Origin: Atriophallophorus winterbourni
Lineage: Eukaryota; Platyhelminthes; Trematoda; Plagiorchiida; Microphallidae
DNA: 64,000 bases
Reading direction: 5' to 3'
NCBI GenBank assembly: GCA_013407085.1
Contig: JACCGJ010018339.1
Coordinates: 62,001 to 126,000, forward strand
Each line of letters opens with the position of its first letter. Position 1 is the first letter of the stretch. Positions 34,325 to 44,689 of the stretch are shown here, piece by piece. The notes beneath the pieces are model-generated. The model saw only the letters and a list, made by a program, of their open reading frames with translations, was not told where the DNA came from and searched no databases. The position numbers and the translations under genes are program-made.

Positions 34325-34615
34325 TAAACCACTACCGCCTTCTGACCGTTTACATTACTAGGTGAGACTGTGAGATTAGTTTCAGTGAGCCTTGAAACAG
34401 TGCCGAATCAGTTAACGAAACCATACTCGAAATCCATCGTTGATTATGTTTCGTACTACGAACCCGTAAATTCAAATACAGAAGCACTACGCAATTCATG
34501 ATCAAGCTCTTACGAAACTTATAGGCGACCATCCGCACGTATATAACACTACCGGCTTTTGGCTGGTTGCCGTCATCAGGTGGAGAAAATAAGATTATTT
34601 TCAGTAATTACTTTG
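34325..34615 (-). repeat. Penelope-like family B remnants with decayed hammerhead
   Basis: 34330-34400 and 34545-34600 both read on the minus strand towards CACCT-type cores. The second has CTGATGA and CCGGTA, but GAAA is AAAG. The block ttcagtgagccttgaaacagtg at about 34380 identifies the family. Confidence 0.6.
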
Positions 34616-34619
34616 TCCT

Positions 34620-36060
34620 TCGCGAAACACTCAATATGCTGGACGAGAGGCATCACGAAGTTACGAATGCAGAAACTCACTGTTTCCGCCTTTTAAGCTA
34701 CATTGGTAGGAAAATAGACAAAAACTCAGCTACAATATTTTGTTTCAGACTCCGCAGCTGCAATCGAAAGTGTATAGCAGTGCGAAATTCGGAATGGGCT
34801 ACGTACAGGACCATTCGAACAGACGTATCTTGAGAACATTTTCGAAATTTCCAACACGAGGTGACGTCCTTAATTCGCGAAGATAAGCAATATCACCAGT
34901 TGATGCTAATTGACCAGACGGAAAGACATTCTATTATACCCTACACGATCGTAAACAACGCGGCTAAGGTTAAACCGGGAGATTTTCCTATTCAGACAGC
35001 GGACGGATTGACAGATGCTATCAGGGATAGAGCTCATTCCCTAGCAACATTTTATGGGCACGTCTTTAATTCGAAGGATTTGTCCCTGTCAACACATTTG
35101 GGATGTTTAATAGAGGTGGAAAGCATAAGTGAGGTCGATGCGAATCCTACGGTTGTGCGAAAGCATTTACACAGGCTTAACGTTAACAAATACCCGGGGA
35201 AGACGGAATAACACCGACTATTCCAAAGTCTTGTGAGCTGGAGCTTTGTGGCTCACCGTGTGATTTATTTAAACACACATTAAATACGGTAATTGTAACA
35301 GCCACCAATCTACAAAGGTGGCAGTCGTTAGGATCCCTGCAATTACCTCCCTGTGACGCTTCTTTAAGTTGTTTCTAAATTACTGGAACGCTTGATATAT
35401 GAAAGTGTTATCAAGCACCTTGAGAGTCATGAAATTCTTTCTCAAACAGAACATGGATTCAGGATTGGACGCAAGCATCAGATGAATGGAGTTCCGTACA
35501 TGCCTGTTGCTTAGATATATCTAAAGCTTTCGATTAAGTTGATCAATACTTACTACTTCTGGAGCTGCAGGATGTTAGCGTCACTAGAAATCTACTAACA
35601 TGGTTTGCAAGTTACCAGTATGAACGCAAAACGAAATTCAGGATTGATGGCGAAATTTCTTCTTTTTCTTATACGTACTTGGCATTCACAAGCTTGAGCG
35701 GAGTACGTGAAAGATAAACGTCGATATCTACAATGCTAGGCCCTCCATAAGCGTGTTTGCAGCATACTCGGCTTACTCAGGATAATTTTTGAACGTTTCC
35801 CACCGCGCTCATTGTCAACGATACTCAATGCATACATCATCCAGTTGTGGACTATACAGTACAAGCTTGGGCACCATGGATGAAAAAAGACATCTCGTTG
35901 CTCGTATGGATTTATCATAAGGCAACTAAAATGATTACTGGATTGCATTATCTACCCTTTTATCAGCGACTGAGTAGACTTGGACTGTGCACCCTCGAGC
36001 GCAGACGCATACGAGCTGTCCTAAACCAGGCATACCAAATAATGATTTGTTTAAATTGAT
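34620..36060 (+). pseudogene. CR1-like LINE, linker and reverse transcriptase, internally deleted
   Basis: Open 34861-35211 with TSLIREDKQYHQLM and VVRKHLHRLNVNKYPGKTE (the K..GPDG entry block). Around 35500, LDISKAFD.VDQYLLLLEL (palm motif A) and LTWFASYQYERKTKFRIDG follow in broken frames. The catalytic ADD region is missing, and 35847-36059 resumes with VQAWAPWMKKDISLL, HKATKMITGL and LGLCTLERRRIRA. Not functional. Confidence 0.85.
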
Positions 36061-36847
36061 AGGTATATCCTATGGTATTGCACAGCTAAATGCTTTTTTA
36101 CCATAAATCTTGAATCTTGATCCTCTAAGCAGTAGTAACGTAGGAAAGCTGCATGATTTGCTAGTCAAGTACTCTAGGATGACATGCGAAATACCATCCT
36201 CTGTAACAACCCAAGAGTATGAAACACTAAAATGCCCACTGATAACAAGAATTCATGCCACAGTTCAGAAGCAGGGGTATCGAATATCCAATTCGTCAAG
36301 TTCAGTCGAATGAACCAAACGCGGTGTAGGATTGCAGGAAACCATTTCGCATGAAATTACCTGACAAATCAGCTCGAAGTGACAACCAAAACAGACTGGT
36401 CGATGATTTGTTGTCGTTACGAGCTTTACCTATAAAAGATAGCCGAATGTCTTGTGTTGTTGTTCAATTGACACACTTGCCAGGCGGCAATCGGATGCGG
36501 TGAATGGCTGACGCATTGCCCTCGGTGTGAATCGTAACGCAACAGACTTGTGAACACGAACGAAATACAATAGCAAACATAGACGTAATCGAAAGCCCTT
36601 TTTATCAAGATATCTACAAAGCATTACGGTGTTCAACTACAAATTAATGCTGATTCCAGGTCAAGTGTGCAAGACGTTTATAAGGGACAAACGTAATGTT
36701 ATGCTCACCTTCTGCGCACGTACACATCACAACATGGTTTTTTTTGTTTGCCGCCATCAGGTCTGGTCTATTAAGGCATTTTTCAATTTTAATGGCGGTC
36801 ATGTAAATACGGGCATTGCTGAATGAATATCTATCGGTGTTGTTCGA
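36061..36847. other. No gene supported
   Basis: The open frame 36110-36313 (NLDPLSSSNVGKLHDLLV...) has no homology or compatible splice phase. A weak PLE-like fragment (gtttgccgccatcaggt) is at about 36748-36766. Confidence 0.4.
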
Positions 36848-36962
36848 CTCCGATCGTTGTCGATCATGGATGTATATCACATGTGTATGATGCTGTCATG
36901 CTCCACAGCTTTCCGAATAAATAAACATTCCGATTCAGATTAAACAATCGCCCCCATAATGC
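36848..36962 (+). repeat. Unclassified short repeat
   Basis: Matches 22892-23010 through gatcatggatgta/gaccatggatgta, catgctccacagcttt, aaacattccgattc/aaacagttcgattc and aacaatc.c.ccc. Both copies lie close to PLE fragments. Confidence 0.55.
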
Positions 36963-37179
36963 TTATCTCTTAGTTTCCTTAGCTCACAGCTGTATATGTG
37001 ATGAGATTTCACCCACTAGATAGACTGCTAGCGTATGATGGATAGGAATAGAGATACCCTCGCGATCCTTAGCAGCCAAAATGGCAGATTTAATCATGTC
37101 AATCACCGGAAGGTGATTAGTCAGAGGATCAGGCTTGCTTTTATTAGCTGTCTCTTCAACGGGTTGTGCTGACATCGCC

Positions 37180-37320
37180 ATAGAGGTGTAGACTATTGGT
37201 TACAGCAACCAGTCTAGGTTAATCATATCTCCTGAGATGTACAACCGGGTGGGATTTGAACCTGGATAGTTCAACTGAAATACGCACGTCATATCCGCTG
37301 TGTAATCGCGCACTATATCT
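37180..37320 (-). repeat. tRNA-like fragment, possible SINE
   Basis: The minus strand carries GGTTCAAATCCCACC (37262-37248), a good pol III B-box. The flanking T-stem does not pair and no full cloverleaf forms, so this is not called as a tRNA. A decayed tRNA-derived SINE is the simplest reading. Confidence 0.35.
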
Positions 37321-38480
37321 GTTTTTTAATGTAGATTTAAAACTTTATATTGACAAGTAGAAACATAACTTCAGTTTAGGATGGCCTTGACAGTTCTGGG
37401 TGAATAAATCTTGTTTAGCCTAATCATAGGATATTAAAAAAATTATTTGTTTGAATGTCCCACTGACAAATTTTAATATGATTGGTGTTAACTTGGAACA
37501 CAACAGTTATTAAACGATGATGATAATCTAATCTTCGTCGAATTACAACTTCTCAGTAACCTTTCACTGACGATTGATAATTATATCAGTTTCATTTTTT
37601 CATTAATTTATATATCAATGTTAACATGTCTAGCACTTTTGATAGGCAATACCATAAAACTATTACTTATATCGCATTTTTCACTTGTAATTTGCAATTC
37701 AGAGTATACTCACGCTGTGTGTGAAAAAAATGAACGATGAAAATACCACTTTTCACAAAGCATCCAACGATTCTCCATCGATACAACATGCTTCGAAAAT
37801 TCTCGATGAAATTTGTAAATAATATACCAAGAACCGTTCCCGTTTCGTATCAAAGCAACGGAAAATCAGCCGACTTTATTTTTTTACGTGATATTTTGTA
37901 CAAAATACAACCTTAGAGTTCTGACTATTCGAGCATTTGTTATAAGTCACTGATTGAATCGGCGCTATTTCTATATGAACGGATTTGATGTTTTTCAGTT
38001 ATAAATTGCGAACCAACATGATGCGGATAAACCTTACGTTGTTTAATACCAGTGGCATGCGAGACAGTCAGGTACGCGCAACACGTGAGTATGTAACCAG
38101 CTGAAATTGATCGCTGAGCTTTCCAGTTCCGTGTAAATCGACAAATTCGCAGCTGAGTAATTGATGAGCACCATAAAGTCACGTTTCTAGTTAATTTATG
38201 GGGGTATTGCAATGAGTAAAAGTAAAATTCCAGCTATATAATTAAGACTATCTGTAATTTGCTGCTACTGAAACAGACGAAGTCGTATTCTAGTGCGCAA
38301 AATGTGAAAAAAAACTATTTTTCTTCAAATTGATGCTTATGAGTTGAGGTGAGATGACTCAGTATGGGATTTTTGTTTTGTACCTCAAAATTACTGGTGC
38401 GGGTTTTTTTATTCATAAGCAACTCGTGTATTTGGGTTTCGAAAATAAATTATTAAATGATCAAATTCACGTGTCTGAAG
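37321..38480. other. Nothing recognised
   Basis: AT-rich, no coding frame above chance. Confidence 0.5.
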
Positions 38481-38488
38481 GAGGTTCT

Positions 38489-38965
38489 TTAGACCTTTGT
38501 TTTTATCTTGCATTTAATTATCCAACTTTGTTTAAAAATTTGCCATGCTGGATAGTTAGGTAACTCCAAAATTTTATAGCACGTACGGCGAACAATGGTG
38601 CTCGCAATCAATACGTGAAATTGGGGTGTAGAGTGACAGGGTATGCCAATGTGTAAGTTAACACTTTCAGGTAACAGGTGTCTTAGTAGAACTCCTTCGG
38701 TAGGCACAATTCCATAGGCAGGAATAATATCATGTTGCAAAATATTCATTTGCATGCTTTTCTATCACAAAACATGTATTTTCCTTTGGGTCAAGTCAAA
38801 TTGACCTAGAAGTCGCAATGTTTCAGGGCAAGGAACATTGCGAGGAGAGCTCTTTGCCAAGCTTACAGATTCCAATAGACATGTCCAAGGAATTTTGTTG
38901 CCAAAATGGAGAATAAAATGATTCTTCATTGCACTTGATTTCATCATGTTAAATTTACTCACAAA
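38489..38965 (-). pseudogene. CR1-like LINE C-terminal fragment, interrupted by a PLE scrap
   Basis: Minus strand: LESVSLAKSSPRNVPCPETL ... LTQRK (38900-38775) and then LPESVNLHIGIPCHSTPQFH (about 38690) are collinear with the LINE at 41.8-42.2 kb. Between them, 38735-38776 is PLE family A sequence (plus strand attcatttgcatgcttttct, then atcacaaaacat). Confidence 0.7.
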
Positions 38966-38971
38966 TCAAAG

Positions 38972-39610
38972 AGAGTGGGCAGAATTACGTTCTCGGCGAT
39001 TACTCCAGAAATGTTTCGCATTCTTTATTCCACATACGTGAGACCAGTTTTGGAATATGGTTTGCCAGCCACCTATCCTCAAACTAAGGGAGAACGTGAC
39101 CAGTTGGAAAAATTGCAAAGGCGGGCGACGAAACGAGTACAAGGATTGAAATCAATTCCTTATGTGGAGAGAGTTCAACGCCTCAACCTCATGTCGCTCA
39201 GTATTCGGCGTGTGCGCTACGACCTGCTGCTAACTCGTCGCATATTACTGGGAGCTTATGGTGACGAGCTGCGCGAGTTTTTCCCTCGCGTGACGGACTC
39301 AAGAACCCGTGGCCATCCTCTAAAGCTTCAAAAGCAAAGGACACTACGCCCACCACAGGGATTCACGCTCTCAACAAGAATTGTTAACTTGTGGAATGCG
39401 CTTCCTGAAGAGGTTATCTCAGCGAGCTCTGAAAACCAATTCAAGCAGCTTTTGGATAAGGTATTGCCTGTAATCACGGCGAAGCTGAACAACACTGGAA
39501 GGATTTCTTCAACTGAGGTTTTCCTGGTCTATGTTGCTGATATAAAGAGATGCGGCTTACAAGGGCTTGACCCCCTGTCGTCTATCAAGAAGAAGAAGAA
39601 GAAATTAATC
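38972..39610 (+). pseudogene. CR1-like LINE ORF2 C-terminal end, well preserved
   Basis: Open from about 38975 to 39631: TYVRPVLEYGLPATYPQT, LEKLQRRATKRVQGLKSIPY, RLNLMSLSIRRVRYDLLLT, SRTRGHPLKLQKQRT, TRIVNLWNALPEEVISASSE. Ends DPLSSI followed by an (AAG)n run at about 39588-39603, which is the 3' tail translated as Lys. 5'-truncated just after the RT palm, so it cannot be active. Confidence 0.85.
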
Positions 39611-41184
39611 TCGATATACAATTCAAATTGACTTTCACAGCCGAGCTCATTAAAATGAAAGTAGCGGATACAGGCTTCCAGCACATCGACTGGTTTTTGC
39701 CACATGTGCTGCGAAGGAACCAAGAACTTTGAATATGCTCAAAGACGAGGCTGCTGATAGCCGCCCTGGTTAGTTGCTGGTTAGCATTTTAATAGGTTGA
39801 ATGAACCCCAGCTGATTAAAACTTACGCCTTCCTATAAAAAGCGAGGATAAACAGCAGTCAGCTTAAAGACACTGAACTAATTCATCTGTGATATTCCGA
39901 TATTCGTGATTATCGGTTACTTTATTGACGACAATGGGGCGATTGTTCTAATATTGCTCTCAATGGCTATTGGCAATTTGGTTCTCATCTTGTAAATGAT
40001 TGATAATAAAAGCAGGCGATAATAAGGTGCATTGATTATCTTTTAGCTCAAATAAAAGCAATGTGTAAAATATTGTGCTTGATAATTCTACACCTTCGGT
40101 GAGTGCAATCGAACTGGTTAGTGCTGAGAAAAAAGAGAGGATCCGAAAAATGAAGAAGGCTACTCAAGCTCCAATAATCATGTGAAGCAGCCTCAATACA
40201 CGCCTGTCTGTTCTTGAATCAGTGTACGCTTTCAAAGAAATAAATCAAAAGGAACTCCAGGAAATTCTCAAGCTTATTGGTTGCCTTAGTATGTGGTAAT
40301 TGTTCTATGGACTACCACTGACTGTTTTATTCATGCAAATTTTATAATACGCCATTCTTAATTAGTTATCCGTTATTTGAATATGCTTCATGATTCGTTC
40401 CTTATTCTGATTTCTAGTTCTGCGTTTAGAGCAAGTTGGACATGATTCCATTATTCAACTACAACAATATAACTACAATGAACGACAAGGCATATCGAGT
40501 TAACTCATAGAACCTGACGTGTTTCAATTGGGACACTCACAGCGCATCATTTGTCATGTATTCATCGAGTTAAATGGGCATAAACTGCAACAGATTTCGA
40601 TGGTATGATTTCATCTGATAAGGTAAACAGATTCTATCCGAGAAATAACTACGGTGTTTATCTAATCAAGTATGTATGATGACTAACCTCTTTAATTTGA
40701 CTGTGTCATAACAAGATTCTCGGGCTCAAGTAAAAGTTTGAATGGATATTTTTCGGTGACGAATTTCGAAGGGACAACGTGAGTTCACTCACTGTGTGTT
40801 ACTTATTATGATCTACAGATTTACTTTAGACATTAGATCGTATAATGGCGATTTCTTGTTATACGTTAATTACTGCCGAGTAGTTAATTATCGTTCCAAA
40901 GAATTGTGCCCATCTTTGGATAGAATATTTAACAACACTGCCGCCGTCAGATATTGATTGAACGGGGTAAGGCTTCTAAAATAGAACTCCTGAATATCCT
41001 TTATCGCAGACGCGAGATACGGCATACGTTTGTATTAACTGCGTGGTGAAGGTTTAAACGAGGAGACGTAATCTCGTGTAATAAGCTTTTAAGTGTGATG
41101 CTCTAAACGAGCCAAAAAGGAATTCGTCTTACGTAGATGTATTCGCTTTGAGATCGGTGCTCCATTGTACATGATTGAAACAGT
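39611..41184. other. No gene recognised; one Lys-rich open fragment
   Basis: Around 40095-40310 two adjoining frames give SAEKKERIRKMKKATQ and LNTRLSVLESVYAFKEINQK with ELQEILKLIG, a coiled-coil-like composition that could be LINE ORF1 debris. A stop separates them. Nothing else is supported. Confidence 0.35.
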
Positions 41185-41189
41185 ATGAG

Positions 41190-41760
41190 GTGGAATATTA
41201 TCCAAAAGATTGTGAGATATAAACTGAAATTTTTGGTGAGTATGAAAATTTTGGAATCAGGTACCGTTTTATATCAATGGGACCCCATTAATGGGAGTGG
41301 CAAAATTAATATTTGCTTTCATGTAGCCTTTAAGTTTCGCTTTGAATATAGCTTTAATGTTTGTGTTTACCAAATCGACAGGCAGAGAATTCCAAACAAA
41401 ACACACACGCACCGAATAAAAATGCCTGTGGCAGTTTTGTTTAGAGTGTAGTTATTCCAACTTGCAACCATGACCACTGATATTGCTTGAAGTTCGAAGC
41501 TTGAATAATTTATCCGGATGAAAGGAAAAGTTAGCAAGGATATTGTATTCAAGGATAAGATAGCATCACATATTCCTTTGTGCAAGTGCCATCAGATCAA
41601 GTAGTTCGAGTCGCTCGACGTATGGCGAATTTTCAAAACTATGGACAAGTTTAGAATCTGTATGATATAAGCGGTCCAGAAACAAAGTAACTTTCTGGAG
41701 GCTTGGTATCCAGTCCTAGTCAGCGTAGTCTAGAACCGGCTGTATATAAGTGCTCATCAT
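41190..41760 (-). pseudogene. CR1-like LINE ORF2 C-terminal end
   Basis: Minus strand: DWIPSLQKVTLFLDRLYH near 41690, ENSPYVERLELLDLMAL, then CFVWNSLPVDLVNTNIKAIF and KAKLKGYMKANINF near 41390-41300. Several frame breaks. Confidence 0.75.
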
Positions 41761-41819
41761 GAAAGGAAAATCCGCTGTAAAATTTCCAAATTATAAATGG
41801 AATAGTTTATATCAAATGT

Positions 41820-44204
41820 AAGGCTCACGAATGATATTCCTTTCCATGTATAATCACATGAACATCACATGTCAAGGAGAGCTTACCACATGTTTAGGTA
41901 GGGAATTCCAAAGAAATATAGCACGTAATGCGAAAAAATCAATATGGGGCGCAATGGGATAATGTATGTCCGCGCGTCACCGTCTGTTCACACATACATC
42001 AAGCAAGTATTTTCTTGTATGTGCTTTGGTAGACACAATTCTATAATTCAGAAGAATGTCGCATCTTATCCTCCTTTGTTTGAAGTCACATAGAGCCAAA
42101 CGTCACAATTTTCGGTTCACGGAACATTGCGAAGACTAATCACAAACTTTGTTGCTCTGTGATAGATCTTATCAGAGTCAGCAATATCTTTTCGCAGCCA
42201 AGGAGCTTAGACCTCTACCAAATACTCCATCGTAGGGCAAAGGTAGACGGTCTTTATCATTGATAGCGCTACTAGCGAGAATCTTCCAAATATTTTTCAA
42301 ACGATACCAAGCAATCTGCTGTCAAGTGAACCGTGATCTTCAAATTTCCACTAATCCAAACACTAAGATCTCTTTTCAACGAGGTCCATGCCAAGTTTTC
42401 AGTTCCCAATCGGTGTATCCAAGTAACATTTTTGCCAAGGTAGAACATCTTACTTTTCCGTATGTTGAATGTCATATCATTCATGTCCTCCCAATTCGAC
42501 ACTTTGTCCAAACCCCTTAGCAGTTTCTCGCAATCATCTGCAGAACTGAATTGCGTCCAAATTTTCATATAATCGGATAACAGGACCATTTTGTATCATA
42601 TAAGGCGGTAAATCGTTAAGGTATATTAAAAAGAGGAGCCAGACAAGCACGGATCCTTGTGGGAATCAGCTGGTAGTTATACACGTTTTTGGATAGCACT
42701 CCGTTTACTCTAACTCGTGCGTTGCGATCTCACCTGTAGTTGCACCTCCATGAGAGGAGTGGTTCACATATTCCTGAACGCATCTGTTTTTAAAGAAGCA
42801 AATGGCGATTGACTTTATCAAAGGCTTTTGAAATGTCTAAGGAATGAGGTGAATGCAAGAACTTCTATCCAACTCATCAAACCAGTCGTCTAACGCTATG
42901 ATAAGATTCGTTAGGTAAAAGCGATGAGATTGAAATGCATGCTGCGCTGGCGAAATAAATTACGCAATTCATGGTGTGCAACCATTCTTTTCGAGACTAT
43001 ACGTTTCGTGAACTTACCAATAACAGGAAATTGTCTGACTGGAGTATAATTTGCAGCATCTGATTTGCAGCCGCTTTCTAGGATAGGTGTATTCACGCCG
43101 GACTTCTAATCTTTTGGTACCACCGCCTAAGCAAAAAATAATTGAACAAACTGGAAAGCGCTTCACCATGCAGACGAAGACGGAACCTGAGCACGTCCGG
43201 TGTGATCCCATCAACACCTGGTGATTTTCTTATTTTCAGTTTGAGCAATTGAATAGCGACAATCTCTGGATGTATTAAAATGTCACCCAATATTTCGATT
43301 CTTGATTCGCCAGATTACTCCACCAAAGCGTTTGACACGAACAATTTAGAGTAACAAATTGAAAGAGCATTTGCGTTTTCCGACGCGCACTCAGTGAGTT
43401 TTTCAGCATTCCGGACGACGAAAATACCTGGTTTTACTTTCACTTTCGCGTTCATGATTTTACATAGTGAATGAGGGTTGTGTTCAATATTGGCCAGCAG
43501 CCTTACTTTGTGCGCTTCCTTCGTCTGGAATAAGTGAAGTCACTTTGTTGTGTAACATACGGAAATGTTGTTAACAAGTAGAATGATTGTTGGCTTTATG
43601 CTGCATCCACTGCTCAATTCAGCGTTATCTAATTTTCTGGTGAAGATAACAAAACGAAGTTCATGTTCATATCTTTTAGGAACGATCTGCTAGTTATCGT
43701 CGATATTCAGTTTTAGAAATTCTGTAAGTTCGTTCCATTGCGAGTCAGGTTTTTTATGACTGTTCTGCCAATGATGAATCTGTACGAGTTTGTTACTCAG
43801 GGCCAAATATTCTATCCGGTGAAGTACCTCAGTCAGAGCAAGGGACACTTGAGTATTCCGAACATAGTCGAAAACAATTACAGAATGTTCATTGGGACCC
43901 ACCGGAGCCTGAAATTCGATCGCTTGAACAGATTGATCTTCTAATTTTAACACCATATCCAAGACGGAGGGGCAGTGAGAACCTCTTCTGTGTGTGCATT
44001 CGTGAACATGGTTGTATAAAGGGACTGAATCTATTACCCCTCTAAACCATATTCTAGCGTTTGTGTGGAGTGAACGTCCCTGAGATAAATGTAGACAGTT
44101 TAAAATCCCCCAAAATAAGTATTATTGCTTTCTGAGTGCGTTTCATGGGCTGAAGTACTTGGATCAATCTTGCGTCTCGGATAAAGTGGACCGGTAAACC
44201 ACAC
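41820..44204 (-). pseudogene. CR1-like LINE: endonuclease, linker and RT, decayed
   Basis: Minus-strand order: endonuclease IILILGDFKLSTF (about 44130), linker frame 43962-43690, KIRKSPGVDGITPDVL (RT entry, about 43240), PVFK-type NYTPVRQFPVIGKFTKRIVS (about 43050), ISKAFDKVN-like sequence near 42830, SDYMKIWTQFSSADD (the ADD box region, about 42570) and C-terminal APWLRKDIADSDKIYHRATK near 42200. Long and nearly complete ORF2 with many stops. It abuts a TA run at 44205. Confidence 0.85.
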
Positions 44205-44232
44205 GAATATATATATATATATATATATATAA
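44205..44232. repeat. (TA)n microsatellite
   Basis: About 14 TA units at the outer (5') edge of the minus-strand LINE. Confidence 0.95.
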
Positions 44233-44689
44233 TATTTTTGTGTACTAGGATGGGGATGTGTGCACCACAAAAGATTATGTAGATAGTATATGCTTCGCTG
44301 GAATGATTAACCGTTGAAAATTATCGTCCTTGAGTAAAATGGAATTAAAAGTTCATTAAAATATACGTTGAATAAAATTGCGTTCACGCGGATTCAATGT
44401 AATCCAATATAGCTTTCGCTATACACATTCACTTTAAAAATACATTCACAAATTTACGTCATATTTGGCCATTTTTTACCAAGCTCAGAATGCTGTGGAT
44501 ATCCAAGAATAACATTATTTATTTATTAAATATAATTATATTTATGCCTAATTCAAACAAGTGAACCAACATATCAAAATACGATTTTAAATCGTATACA
44601 AATATCCTTCGACATTATCGAAAAACTTGAAATTTTTCATCAAAAATGTTGAAACTCAGTGTGCTATTTTATATGCTTCATAATTCGAT

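Noticed and set aside
36110..36313. 67-codon open frame with Ser-rich C-terminus as a last kinase exon
   Set aside because: Available acceptors give a phase-2 join, whereas the exon at 33451-33757 ends in phase 1. Length is within chance for this base composition.
37240..37320. tRNA gene suggested by a good B-box on the minus strand
   Set aside because: The T-stem does not pair and no acceptor or anticodon stem could be built; kept only as a possible SINE.
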